DNA of 64,000 nucleotides from Pseudomonas poae (lineage in GTDB: Bacteria; Pseudomonadota; Gammaproteobacteria; Pseudomonadales; Pseudomonadaceae). Position numbers and translations under genes: made by a program. Below, piece after piece: positions 38,639-47,267 of the stretch (positions are counted from its first letter, which is position 1; each line of letters begins with the position of its first letter). The notes beneath the pieces are model-generated. The model did no database searches. It was given only the letters and a program-made list of their open reading frames with translations, and was not told the DNA's origin. The stretch covers positions 3,911,001 through 3,975,000 of the forward strand of contig CP110972.1 in assembly GCA_028869255.1 (NCBI GenBank). The letters run 5' to 3'.

Positions 38639-39826
38639 ATGTCTATCCACCAAACACCCGGGCACGTGCTGCCCGCGCGCAGCGCTGCGAAAATGGAAGC
38701 TGCCATGGCCGTGGGCGCTTTCGCTATCGGCACCGGCGAGTTCGCCATCATGGGCCTGATGCCGGACATCGCCCACAACCTCAACCTCAGCGAACCCCAA
38801 GTGGGCCACGCCATCAGTGCCTACGCGCTGGGCGTGATGGTCGGCGCGCCGCTGTTGGCGATCCTCGGCGCCAAACTGCTGCGCAAACATATGTTGCTGC
38901 TGTTAATGGGGCTGTATGCCCTGGGCAACCTGGCCACCGCGTTCACCCCAACCTTCGGTTCATTGGTGGCTTTCCGCTTTATCAGCGGCCTGCCCCATGG
39001 CGCCTACTTCGGGATTGCCGCCGTGGTGGCGTCGAGCATGGTGGCGAACGACAAACGCGCCGGCGCGGTAGCCCGCGTGATGATGGGGCTAACGCTGGCG
39101 ATGCTGCTGGGTAACCCGATTGCCACCTCCCTCGGGCAGTACCTGGGCTGGCGCTCGGCGTTTGCACTGGTCAGCGTGATCGCCCTGTGCACTATCGCGC
39201 TGGTGTGGCGCTACGTCCCCGACCGCCGCGATGAACCGCGCAGCGACCCGCGCAAGGAACTGCGCGCCTTCACCAAACCCCAGGTGTGGATGGCGCTGGC
39301 CATCGGCGCCATCGGGTTTGCCGGGATGTTCTGCGTGTTCAGCTACCTGGCCCCGACCATGCTGGAAGTGACCAAGGTGTCGCCGCAATGGATCCCGTTC
39401 GGGCTGGCGGCGTTTGGCGTGGGCGGGATCATCGGCAACATTGCCGGCGGCAAGCTGTTTGATCGCCTGCAATTTCGGGCGGTGGGCTTGATCCTGGTGT
39501 GGTCGATGGCAGTCCTGGTGTTCTTCCCCTTCGCCGCCGGGTCACTCTGGGGCGTGCTGCTGGGCATTGGCCTGGTCGGCACCATGGTGTCGTTGGCCGC
39601 TCCGCTGCAAATCCGCCTGATGGACATCGCCCACGAAGCACCCAGCCTCGCGGCAGCCTCCAACCACGCCGCCTTCAACCTGGCTAACGCGCTGGGCCCA
39701 TGGTTTGGCGGGATGGCGATTACGGCAGGGCTGGGCTGGACCAGCACCGGGTACATCGGCGCGGCCACGGCCTTGGTCGGCCTAGGGGTTTACCTGATAG
39801 CACGACGGATGCAGGGCGGGCATTAA
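38639..39826 (+). CDS. AraJ-like MFS exporter
   Basis: A 395-residue major facilitator with 12 helices. FAIGTGEFAIMGLMPDIAH, HAISAYALGVMVGAPLLA and SGLPHGAYFGIAAVV match the AraJ/Cmr-type sugar or drug exporter group closely. Such proteins export sugars or small toxic compounds; the substrate here is unknown. It diverges from the PvrS-like kinase across 155 bp. The first 18 residues are polar and cytoplasmic. Confidence 0.85.
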   Translation: MSIHQTPGHVLPARSAAKMEAAMAVGAFAIGTGEFAIMGLMPDIAHNLNLSEPQVGHAISAYALGVMVGAPLLAILGAKLLRKHMLLLLMGLYALGNLATAFTPTFGSLVAFRFISGLPHGAYFGIAAVVASSMVANDKRAGAVARVMMGLTLAMLLGNPIATSLGQYLGWRSAFALVSVIALCTIALVWRYVPDRRDEPRSDPRKELRAFTKPQVWMALAIGAIGFAGMFCVFSYLAPTMLEVTKVSPQWIPFGLAAFGVGGIIGNIAGGKLFDRLQFRAVGLILVWSMAVLVFFPFAAGSLWGVLLGIGLVGTMVSLAAPLQIRLMDIAHEAPSLAAASNHAAFNLANALGPWFGGMAITAGLGWTSTGYIGAATALVGLGVYLIARRMQGGH

Positions 39827-39832
39827 ATGACA

Positions 39833-39852
39833 GGGGCAGGGAAGCCTGCCCC
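39833..39852 (+). terminator. Hairpin after the MFS gene
   Basis: GGGGCAGG and CCTGCCCC form perfect eight-base arms around GAAG, seven bases past the stop. There is no clean T run, so strength is uncertain. Confidence 0.55.
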
Positions 39853-40019
39853 ACCCCTCGAAAAAGCTCACAAAAATCCACAGCCATCAACCTTAAAAAG
39901 CCGCCAACTCCGCTTTCTGACAGAAATTTCATTTTCGTACAGGTTAGGTTCAGGTTGGATCCAATGCACTCAACATGTAACATGTCTGTAGTATTTTTCT
40001 GATAATACAAGGACGTGTT

Positions 40020-40184
40020 TTGAGCTTTCCTGACAGCAGCGTGCTGCAAAGTTTTCCGGCGACACTGAGCCATCGCAACGCTACGGTTTACACCACGCAC
40101 GGCACCGACGCGAGTGCCCAGCAGGCGATTCAGGACCTGATCGACACGCGCCTTGAGCTAAAAGACCGCGTCAGCGCCCCCTGA
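40020..40184 (+). CDS. Small protein of unknown function, coupled to the kinase-like gene
   Basis: A 54-residue frame starts at TTG with AAGGA eight bases upstream and ends five bases before the next gene. The product begins MSFPDSSVLQSFPATLSHRN and ends LELKDRVSAP. Composition, strong ribosome site and tight spacing support a real gene. A short palindrome (ACATGTaACATGT) and an AT-rich stretch lie upstream and could be the promoter. I do not recognise the family. It may regulate or be a substrate of the kinase-like product, which is only a guess from position. Confidence 0.6.
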   Translation: MSFPDSSVLQSFPATLSHRNATVYTTHGTDASAQQAIQDLIDTRLELKDRVSAP

Positions 40185-40189
40185 AAGGG

Positions 40190-40858
40190 ATGGAGAACGA
40201 CCTGTTCGCCAAATCCCAACCCCTCGACAGCCTCAGGCCCAAATTAAGAGTTACGTTCGGCCGCGCAAAACGCGACGGCACGTTCGACTGGCCGGTCGAA
40301 GAAGTCATCAACACCCTCGGCGCCCAGAAGCGTGGCGCCCCAGTGGCCGGCTTGTACGGGTTCGGCTATAGAAAGTCGGCGCTTGGCCTGATCCAGGAAT
40401 TCTTCATCTTCACCGAAATGCTCGACGGCTACGTCAGCGGCCTGGACTGGCTCAACCAAACGCGTGACATTCACGGCTTGATCAATGTGTCGTTCAAACT
40501 GCTGCGCTCCCTGCACGGCAAGGGCGTGGTACACATGGATTTCTGGGCCAACAACGTGATGATCGACCCCAAGCGGCCAACAGCCGCCAAGGCCATCGAC
40601 CTGGAAAACTGCTTCCTCACCCCTTCGGACTACCTGACCGAGGTGCTGGCGTTTCAATTCGGCTTCTACTACCGACGCGAGATTTTCCGGTTCGTGATCG
40701 AGAAAGAGTACGACCATCTGGTGATGGAAGAACTGGCCCACTATGAAGGCATCGACCGCGAGCGTTTTGCCGAGATGTACGCGGCCAGCAAGCATGAAAA
40801 CATCAGCCGCCGGGCACGGCGGGAGATTTTTCATAAGGGCACAGTGGTTACGGGCTAA
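40190..40858 (+). CDS. Protein kinase-like (RIO/Kdo-kinase fold) protein
   Basis: A 222-residue protein with the C-lobe marks of protein-kinase-like folds. The catalytic loop reads GVVHMDFWANNVMID (H-x-D...N) near residue 118 and the metal loop is AIDLENC near residue 135, with DLE where DFG/DLD is usual. The N-lobe is short, and the glutamate and lysine positions are not certain, though LIQEFFIFTEML is hinge-like. This pattern fits the lipopolysaccharide kinase (Kdo/WaaP) and RIO-like groups. It may phosphorylate a sugar or a protein; no substrate is visible. It is co-transcribed with the small gene before it. Confidence 0.7.
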   Translation: MENDLFAKSQPLDSLRPKLRVTFGRAKRDGTFDWPVEEVINTLGAQKRGAPVAGLYGFGYRKSALGLIQEFFIFTEMLDGYVSGLDWLNQTRDIHGLINVSFKLLRSLHGKGVVHMDFWANNVMIDPKRPTAAKAIDLENCFLTPSDYLTEVLAFQFGFYYRREIFRFVIEKEYDHLVMEELAHYEGIDRERFAEMYAASKHENISRRARREIFHKGTVVTG

Positions 40859-40865
40859 CCCCGCG

Positions 40866-40908
40866 CTGTGGCGAGGGAGCTTGCTCCCGTTGGGCTGCGC
40901 AGCAGCCC
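40866..40908. repeat. REP-type element
   Basis: The pattern gtggcgaGGGAGCttGCTCCC, followed by GGGCTGCGCAGCAGCCC, is a typical Pseudomonas REP with two small hairpins. It sits just after the kinase-like gene and may help end or stabilise its mRNA. Confidence 0.75.
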
Positions 40909-41134
40909 CTCCCCCTTCAAGCCCGCTCAACCTTCTTCCCGAACAACCAATGCCATCAAATTGACATTGCAGCTTCAGAATTGTCAGCTAGCCTTCGCCC
41001 AGGACATTTGAAGCCCCAGCCCCGCTGCGGCTCCTTCATGGAAGAACTACATGGCCAGCCCCTCTCACCGCCAGTAAACCCCTTCCCCGCCCGCCCCCCC
41101 CCAAAAAAACTGGTTCTTATAGAGAGGCGACACC

Positions 41135-42192
41135 GTGAAGTCATCGCAGCTTTCGCAGGCTCCTGTTCCCGTTCCCTCGTCCGAGGTGGTCCTTCACCTC
41201 CCCAAGGACCATTACCTGCACGTCGGCGCGCCCACGGAATGGTGGTGGCATACCGGCACACTCAAGGCAGGTGGGCGTGTGTTCGGCTTTGAGATCAACG
41301 CTGCTGCGTTCTACCCGCTGGGCTTCTTTCAAATGATGCTGACGGATGTCGAAAACCAGAAGCACTATCAGCTGACCTCCATGACCCTGGGTATCACGGA
41401 TTGGGCAGAAAGCGACCCGAGCAAAGACTGGTGGGTGAAACAGGAAAGCGCCGACAAGAAGTCGTATGTGTCGATGAAAGCCCCCAGGCAGACCCGACCA
41501 AAAACATGCAGATAGACGCGGTGATGGTCGACACCGATACCCCGACGGTAGTGAAGTTTTCGCTGACGATGTCCCAGCAAGGGCGCCCGCTGTATGTATG
41601 GGGCCGTGGTGTGCTGGACCATCCGGAAAAACAGGGTGGCCTCACCACCAACAACTATTACTACTCACTGACGCGGGTGCACACAGAGGGCACACTCACC
41701 CTCGGCGATGCAGAGTTTGCAGTGCAGGGGCTGACATGGATGGATCACGAGTACGGCTACTTCGGTAGCGCCAAGGACCCGGCCCTATGGTTCCTGCAGA
41801 CAATGCAACTGGACAACGGCATCCACATTTCGCACTACACCACCTTCAGCGGCGCCCCGCCGTCGCTCGATAAGCCGGTGCAGAGCAATGCGACCATTGA
41901 GTTTCCCGATGGGACGACTTACTACCAGACTGACTGCGTGATGACCCCCACAGGAAGAACCTGGACCGGCCCGACTGGCGTGTTGTTCTACATGGAATTC
42001 AAGGTCGAAATTCCAGCGTTCGACGCCGTAATTCATGTAGAAAGCCTGATGGATGCGCAAGACTTTCCCTTCCCACCCCTCCCTGGCGACACGTCCAAGG
42101 GCCGTGACACCTACGAAGGCGTGGCCAAGGCCAGCGGCACCTTCAACGGCGAGCGTGTGCAGGGCACAGCCTGGAATGAGCAACAGTCATAG
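41135..42192 (+). pseudogene. Lipocalin-like (AttH/CrtC) hydrolase with a one-base frameshift
   Basis: Two frames together encode about 352 residues of the AttH/carotenoid 1,2-hydratase-like lipocalin family. The first frame starts at the GTG at 41135 (AGAGAGG upstream) and carries the hallmark PTEWWWHTGTLKAGGRVFGF. It runs to VSMKAP near residue 117 and then to a stop at 41515. The second frame resumes with QADPTKNMQIDAVMVD and holds GLTWMDHEYGYF, a second hallmark, to 42192. One C missing from the run at 41481-41485 explains the break. AttH-type proteins are mostly periplasmic or lipoproteins, but this one shows no clear signal. Upstream, C9 is followed directly by A7 at 41094-41109. Confidence 0.82.
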
Positions 42193-42207
42193 GCGCCGTA
42201 CTCACTA

Positions 42208-42420
42208 TCAATCGTCGTGCAGCAACCCCGAGCTGTACTGACTAAAGCTGCTGCCGATGGCACTGCCACCAAAATTTACTTTGGTGGCATTGTTGTTTGC
42301 GCCGTGCCCGTCAAACGACTGGCAACCCTCAGAGAAACACGTACTGCTGCTCATGCCGGAACAAGCGGACAGCAGCAGCGTGCCGGTGATCATCACGACT
42401 TTGGCGAGGTTCGAGATCAT
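42208..42420 (-). CDS. Small lipoprotein
   Basis: A 70-residue lipoprotein: signal MISNLAKVVMITGTLLLSAC with a clean lipobox LSAC, then a Ser/Asn/Gly-rich mature part of about 50 residues with two more cysteines (STCFSEGC). The function is unknown. The coding sequence contains a perfect inverted repeat TGCCACCAAA/TTTGGTGGCA (42259-42284), which could fold in the mRNA. It converges on the lipocalin-like gene. Confidence 0.72.
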   Translation of the reverse strand: MISNLAKVVMITGTLLLSACSGMSSSTCFSEGCQSFDGHGANNNATKVNFGGSAIGSSFSQYSSGLLHDD

Positions 42421-42570
42421 TTATCAGTGCTCTGTGGGTGGGAGGTGCGGGGGCCTCTCTGATAGGGAGGATGGTAGACCTCAAAGGCGCAGGGAATTAT
42501 GAAACTTTGTGGGATGACAGGGCTGGTTCAGGTTGCCGCCTTTTGGGTTAGGCGGCGGGGAGGTTAGTTG

Positions 42571-42924
42571 TCAGCGGATTGCAGGGGCTAGCTGCTCTTG
42601 GGCTCGGTCGACGAGTAGAGCGCTTAATTCGATTAGCTGTTGAATGCCCAGGACGATGGCGCGGTGGGGCTCATCAACTTCGAATGCCAGGTTTGAGGCC
42701 ATTTGGTTGGCGGATTCCAGGTTCTCGGCAGCGTTGGCCAGGAGGGTTTCGGTGTCTATGTTGGGGCTGACGAAGAACACGTTGTTGCTTGGGCGCTCGA
42801 TGGGCGCACCGTCGTCGGATGAGGGTAGGTAATGCTCAATCGCGCGCTTGGCGGCTGCGTGAAGTTTGGTATCGACGGGTGCAGCGTTGTGGTCAGCATA
42901 CGGATTGCGTGTTTTGTTGTGCAT
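42571..42924 (-). CDS. DUF6124-family protein
   Basis: A 117-residue cytoplasmic protein of a family frequent in Pseudomonas. Typical features are an N-terminal polar stretch, KLHAAAKRAIEHYL, the central FFVSPNIDTETLLANAAENL and the helical C-terminus ASNLAFEVDEPHRAIVLGIQ. The function is unknown. It is the last complete chromosomal gene before the dusA fragment. Downstream, 42925-43164 holds no gene I can support. Confidence 0.78.
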   Translation of the reverse strand: MHNKTRNPYADHNAAPVDTKLHAAAKRAIEHYLPSSDDGAPIERPSNNVFFVSPNIDTETLLANAAENLESANQMASNLAFEVDEPHRAIVLGIQQLIELSALLVDRAQEQLAPAIR

Positions 42925-43164
42925 GGGCGACGCTCCAATATTTTCGGGAGTTAAAACGCCTTAGCAATACGGACTTCCACCTCTGGCCGCGGGGTTTGTA
43001 GCGGCTGGAGGAGGTTAGCGATGGGAGGTCTGAGGGGCAAGCTGGGAAAACCGTGGGAAAATTCTTAAGGCATATAAGTGGTGAAAGGCGCCACACACCT
43101 CCCCGACACCCAGGAAGCATCCCTGATAAACTGCACCATTCGCCTCATCGACTCAGATTCCCCA

Positions 43165-43260
43165 ATGCCCCTACAAACTGCTCCCCTCTCCCGCCGCTTC
43201 TCCGTCGCACCCATGATGGATTGGATCACCAAAGCCCTAATTCATTTGGGTTTGCTGTGA
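43165..43260 (+). pseudogene. dusA: 5' fragment of dusA (tRNA-dihydrouridine synthase A), cut by island insertion
   Basis: The first 21 codons, MPLQTAPLSRRFSVAPMMDW, match the conserved start of DusA, including the FMN-site APMMDW. After that, the expected TDRHCR sequence is replaced by ITKALIHLGLL and a stop. The 5' end of dusA is a well known attachment site for integrases of genomic islands and phages. The natural promoter and start stay on this side, and the rest of dusA should lie at the far end of the insert, beyond 64000. Confidence 0.85.
43201..43225. other. Probable attachment site (attL) in dusA
   Basis: The last sequence shared with normal dusA ends at about ATGATGGATTGGA. Islands using this gene recombine at this point. 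The boundary is inferred from where similarity to DusA stops. The opposite att copy is not in the window. Confidence 0.65.
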
Positions 43261-43479
43261 TCGTGTACATCCTGTGTGCAGACATCGATACCGCCCTCCT
43301 ACCCTGACAGCGAAAATATTGGACAGACCGATTGGACTCCACGCTGAGCGCCAGTGCCTCCAGCCATAGCACTACCGACTGGCACTACCTACTTTTCCCC
43401 TCTCCTGCACAGTGAATAGCTGCCACTTTCATGCTATGAGTAGTGGCACATTGATCTATGCCAGCCTCATGGAGACACA

Positions 43480-44676
43480 ATGCTGACCATCCGCTATCCA
43501 CATCTGATGCAGCACGTGAGAGACCTACATCACGGGATAAGTACGATTGCAAACGACAAGGAAGGTACGCTCCTCCTCATAATCAAAGTGCCCAAGGAGG
43601 CCGTACTAGCCGCAAAAGCCAAGCAGCGCATCGGGTTCTATCTAGCCCCATGTCGGATGAACGGAGAGACTTACCACGGTCTGGTCACTACATATGAAGA
43701 TGATGAGCTCAACCCACTGATGGTTGTTACTCCCCTGCTAGACGATGAAATGGGACACTCCATATTTGACCTGCTTTCATCGGAAAGCTTCGACATTCAT
43801 TTCTTTGACGACAACAATCGCGAACTTCTTGGCTACAGGTCGCAGAACACAAAGTTCGCAGAGTTCGACAAAAGCCAATACAAGCTTGCCCCATCAAGCC
43901 TTGAGGCTGCTTATGAAATTCGTGACTTAACTAATCACTGGTTCATGCGCAGATCGCTTCAGGATGATAAGAACTCGATTAAGGTTAATTTCCTTGAACC
44001 ACTAATGATCGAGGATTTATTCATTCTAGACGCAGTACCCATGAACAATCTGTTTCAAAAAGGCCCACCTGTGAGCCACTCGACCCTTGAGAGGCTAGAG
44101 CCAGGTAGCTTTCAAGAGATGGATATTGTTAAGCTACTTCAGAAAGTATTTCATGAAGACTCAATATTCCTGAACCCACTTCGCACAGATAACAATGAAG
44201 AGTTCGTCGACGTTTTAGTTGCCTCCGATGAATATCTGCTGCTGACTCAGGCCAAGGACAGCCCAAACACGGAAAAGTCCTTAGATCGAACTCTAAAAAG
44301 AAAGATCTCGACAGTTTCAAAGGCTCTTGATAAAGCTATTGATCAAACGAGAGGAGCGATTAAGTACCTCAGACGTGGTGAGAACCTGCAGTTTCACTTT
44401 GGCGAAGATATCTTTGAGATTGAAACGCACGACAAAGTGATCCGAAACCTTATAGTCGTCCAGGAAACTTTCATCAATGAATGGGAGAGCTACTCGGAAC
44501 GAGTTCTTGGGCTGGGCAAAGAAATGAATTCTTCATGTTACGTAATGGGATATCCAGAGCTTGTGACATGGACAGCAAAGCTCAGTACACCAGAGAAGTT
44601 CTTTGATCCATTTGACAGTATCGTTGAAGAAGGTAAAGAGACTGGTATATTCCCAAGTATAACCTTCTACAACTGA
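43480..44676 (+). CDS. Island protein with a candidate PD-(D/E)XK nuclease region
   Basis: A 398-residue protein not clearly in a family I know. The N-terminal half is mixed and acidic. Around residue 250, EFVDVLVASDEYLLLTQAKD has an acidic strand followed by a Q-x-K strand, with an acidic residue further upstream, as in restriction-endonuclease-like folds that cut DNA or RNA. A helical basic stretch follows (TLKRKISTVSKALDKAIDQT). It is the first gene after the dusA boundary and visibly AT-richer than the chromosome. Transcribed toward the mobilisation genes. A defence role is possible but not shown. Confidence 0.6.
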   Translation: MLTIRYPHLMQHVRDLHHGISTIANDKEGTLLLIIKVPKEAVLAAKAKQRIGFYLAPCRMNGETYHGLVTTYEDDELNPLMVVTPLLDDEMGHSIFDLLSSESFDIHFFDDNNRELLGYRSQNTKFAEFDKSQYKLAPSSLEAAYEIRDLTNHWFMRRSLQDDKNSIKVNFLEPLMIEDLFILDAVPMNNLFQKGPPVSHSTLERLEPGSFQEMDIVKLLQKVFHEDSIFLNPLRTDNNEEFVDVLVASDEYLLLTQAKDSPNTEKSLDRTLKRKISTVSKALDKAIDQTRGAIKYLRRGENLQFHFGEDIFEIETHDKVIRNLIVVQETFINEWESYSERVLGLGKEMNSSCYVMGYPELVTWTAKLSTPEKFFDPFDSIVEEGKETGIFPSITFYN

Positions 44677-45030
44677 TATACCTTCCATATTGCTTACTGT
44701 CAAAGCGAAGTCGCAAGACCATACTGCGATTTCGCACTCATCCCTTGCGAGCCCCGCACCTACCTAAAGTAAAACCGCACTCGACCAGAGTGATTTCGCA
44801 CTCCAATACTACGATTTCGCATTCACACCTTGCGAAAGTTTCGGTATACAAGCAAATAAATCAAAATAATTAGCAAAACCACTAGACCCACCTAAAACTC
44901 CTTTTGCACAATAGATCTAGAGCTTCTTTTTAGCCAGTTGTGTCTGTGTCAGACAAGCAGGACTAGATACTCACATCCCTCCGGGTGTTGCGTGATTGCC
45001 TCGACAAATAAAAAAATAAAGTGAGTCAAG
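44677..45030. other. Putative oriT region with iterated repeats
   Basis: No gene is supported here. An imperfect 29-bp direct repeat occurs at 44722-44750 and 44807-44835, and the unit GATTTCGCAYTC occurs three times (44728, 44792, 44813). CACTC/GAGTG form an inverted repeat at 44778-44792. Lying just before mobC and the relaxase gene, this is where an origin of transfer with relaxosome-protein sites is expected. The nick site cannot be placed. Confidence 0.6.
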
Positions 45031-45324
45031 ATGAAGAACACTGAGAAGCAGAATAAAGAGACTAGGATCACTTTCAGGCTTAACAAGTCTGAGTTAGATA
45101 TCCTGAATGCAAAGATGGCTGAAGCAGGCTATAAGTCCGCTGGAGCGTTTATCCGTGACTACGTTGCCAATGGGCAGTTGAAGCCCAAAGTCACCCAGGA
45201 CATTGTTCAGATCGCCCGTGAGCTCATGAACCTCGCCTCGATGATCAACGCAGACCGTCCAGGCTCCGCACTGCTTGAGAAAGTGAAGTACATCGCCCAA
45301 GTCAACTTTGGGGGTGTTGCATGA
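45031..45324 (+). CDS. mobC: MobC-like relaxosome accessory protein
   Basis: A 97-residue protein beginning with an acidic-basic arm and a ribbon-helix-helix: TRITFRLNKSELDILNAKMA, then GYKSAGAFIRDYV. The C-terminal INADRPGSALLEKVKYIAQ resembles MobC proteins that bind oriT and help the relaxase. GTGAG lies before the ATG. Its stop overlaps the relaxase start in ATGA, the usual arrangement for mobilisation genes. Confidence 0.85.
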   Translation: MKNTEKQNKETRITFRLNKSELDILNAKMAEAGYKSAGAFIRDYVANGQLKPKVTQDIVQIARELMNLASMINADRPGSALLEKVKYIAQVNFGGVA

Positions 45325-46475
45325 TCGGCAAGATTTTTCCTAAGTCAGTAGGCTCGTTTAAGAACCGGATTCGGTACATTTTTGGCTGCACCAAGCACGA
45401 TCACGAAATCAGCGGAATCCGGACGATCAGCCACAACACTATGAGCAAAGATCCGCTGCCAGGCGTCGTTCAGGGTAACGAAGCAGACCTCGCGGAGATG
45501 ATCAAGGAGTTCGACCAGATTGAGACCCTTCGCCGCTTCTCAATCGACTCTGATAAAGCCATCAAGCCAGTCTTCCACGCAATACTGTCCCTTCGGCCCG
45601 GAGAGTCCCTGACGACCGCACAGTGGCGCACAGCCGTCCAGACCTACATGACAGACCTGGGCTTCAACGAGACCAACCAGTACGTCGCTGTAATGCACCA
45701 AGACAAAGAACACCAACACGTCCACATCGTCGCCAACAGGATCAGGCTCAACGATGACTTCTCCATGGTCAAAGACAGCAACGAGCGAAGCATCAGCCTC
45801 GACTCAGTGTCGGGCATAGAAGATCGCTTCGGCCTCACCAAAGCACCGAAGCCCGAGGACACATGGGGCGCCTCGATCACTCACGAAGAGCTCCAAGCCT
45901 CGATCCGCGACGGCGACCTGCCGTTGAAGCACAAGATGATCGCGAAGATCGCAGGCGCTATCGAAGCCACCAACGCCGTCGATGGCGATATGTTCACGTT
46001 CACCCGGCTACTCAGGAAGCAAAAGGTCTATATCAACCTGACCCTCAACGAGGACGGCCAACCAAAAGGAATATCGTTTGAGTTTGACGGCAAATATATA
46101 AGTGGCAGACAGCTCAAGCGCTCAAGACTCACATGGCACAAACTAACTACGCAGGAAGGAATACATTATGACCCCAAAACCATTCGTGAACTTCAGGATG
46201 ACATTGCGAGAAGAGATAGCGAAGAACAAGAAAGAGCTCGAATCTATTACTTTGAATTTGTTTCAACTTCAGGAAAGAGAAGAAGCCCGATCTACGTCAG
46301 GTTTACAGCCAGGGACTATGAAGTCCAGAAAATGATTCAGGAGGTTCTTGAGCTGCTGGATGCTATTTTTGATGAGCTATTTAAGCCAAGGGAGTGCAGG
46401 TTGATGCGCAGTTACATAGAGTACATACCAGGCCAGCCGCTGGAGCTAGAAGAGGAACAGGCTCCAGCGCTATAA
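45321..46475 (+). CDS. Relaxase / mobilisation nuclease (MobA/VirD2, MOBP-like)
   Basis: A 384-residue relaxase that nicks oriT and pilots the strand during conjugal transfer. The metal-binding histidine motif is clear in QDKEHQHVHIVANRIRL near residue 130, after GFNETNQYVAVM. A candidate catalytic tyrosine lies in NRIRYIFG near residue 19. The C-terminal half (about 210-384) is less conserved and may bind coupling factors. There is no type IV secretion gene in the window, so the element is probably mobilised by a helper rather than self-transmissible, unless such genes lie further right. Confidence 0.88.
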   Translation: MIGKIFPKSVGSFKNRIRYIFGCTKHDHEISGIRTISHNTMSKDPLPGVVQGNEADLAEMIKEFDQIETLRRFSIDSDKAIKPVFHAILSLRPGESLTTAQWRTAVQTYMTDLGFNETNQYVAVMHQDKEHQHVHIVANRIRLNDDFSMVKDSNERSISLDSVSGIEDRFGLTKAPKPEDTWGASITHEELQASIRDGDLPLKHKMIAKIAGAIEATNAVDGDMFTFTRLLRKQKVYINLTLNEDGQPKGISFEFDGKYISGRQLKRSRLTWHKLTTQEGIHYDPKTIRELQDDIARRDSEEQERARIYYFEFVSTSGKRRSPIYVRFTARDYEVQKMIQEVLELLDAIFDELFKPRECRLMRSYIEYIPGQPLELEEEQAPAL

Positions 46476-46949
46476 GATCTCGTTAGTCAGTTAGTACGCT
46501 GGAGGGCTGAGTCAGCCTTCCTTTACTGCGCCTTCTATCTTGGACTCTATGGCTTAGAAGATATTGGCGCTTAAAGGGTAGCTGGACGTGTATTCGGTGG
46601 CTCACCAGATGTCTGCAACGAGCTCAATAAACGGGACTGGAATAGGGTGTTTGAGTAATGCTGACTGCATGCAAAATTCAGTCAGACGGCTTATTCCTGC
46701 AGACCGGCGTTTGGCGCGCCCTTCGGGCCAGCTGTCGTGAATCAAGCCAGCCATTTTCAATGGCTATCTTGCCCCTCCGGGCTTCCATCTTTGTGCCTGC
46801 GCGCTCCGCTTGCCTGGCGTGACAGTCCAGTAACACATCAGTCCCAGCTGCAGCATTTGGACAAACATGTATTTCTTCAAAAACATCGCTTCAGGCTCAA
46901 GGTTTTCCGAAACTAACCGTTTGTGATGGATAAGTACCTTTTTTGAGCG
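46476..46949. other. Intergenic region with a gene remnant and folded repeat A
   Basis: No intact gene is supported. At about 46578-46658 a short frame reads GRVFGGSPDVCNELNKRDWN and then a stop, which looks like the end of a decayed gene. At 46715-46813 lies copy A of the island repeat, described separately. No terminator for the relaxase gene was seen. Confidence 0.5.
46715..46813 (+). repeat. Island folded repeat, copy A
   Basis: Order of parts: GC-rich hairpin CGCCCTTCGGGC, box GCTGTCGTGAATCAAGCC, variable stem AGCCAT-ttca-ATGGCT, box GCCCCTCCGGGCTTCCATC, and core CTGCGCGCTCCGCTTGC at 46797-46813. Copies B, C and D share the same order with changed but still pairing stem bases. Confidence 0.7.
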
Positions 46950-47267
46950 ATGGCTTTGACCCTCTCTACACATGACTTCGCACAGCGCCTGAGCGGTGCC
47001 TTGTCGCTCCCCTTCACGATTCTCGGCAACCGACAACGGCGCACATGGGAACGGCTGATCAGCTACATCGAATCGTCAACCTGCACATCCGAATTCGACA
47101 AAGCGGCGGCCTACGCTGAGGGCTATGCACATGCATTGACCGATAGCGGTCAGATTGATATCTCCACAAATCGGGATCTGCTGATCATTGCAACGGTGGA
47201 TGCATGGCGATGCGCCCGTACTTACCCGAATACTTCGACCAACCTGAGCTACCCAGGAAAACTATGA
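46950..47267 (+). CDS. Small island protein coupled to a DUF262 gene
   Basis: A 105-residue soluble protein (MALTLSTHDFAQRLSGALSL...). It has no domain I recognise; the middle, AAAYAEGYAHALTDSG, looks helical. Its stop overlaps the start of the DUF262-like gene in ATGA. The two are therefore translated together and probably work as a pair, perhaps regulator or partner and effector. The ribosome site is weak. Confidence 0.6.
   Translation: MALTLSTHDFAQRLSGALSLPFTILGNRQRRTWERLISYIESSTCTSEFDKAAAYAEGYAHALTDSGQIDISTNRDLLIIATVDAWRCARTYPNTSTNLSYPGKL

Noticed and set aside
43201..43225. Island insertion at a tRNA gene
   Set aside because: No tRNA gene was seen at the boundary; the sequence is the start of dusA.
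44722..44835. Direct repeats considered as a CRISPR array
   Set aside because: Only two imperfect long units with irregular spacing and no cas genes; position before mobC fits oriT iterons better.
46715..46813. Repeat copies considered as integron attC sites
   Set aside because: No integron integrase is visible, and the conserved ends do not show the RYYYAAC/GTTRRRY pair expected of attC; kept as an unknown folded repeat.
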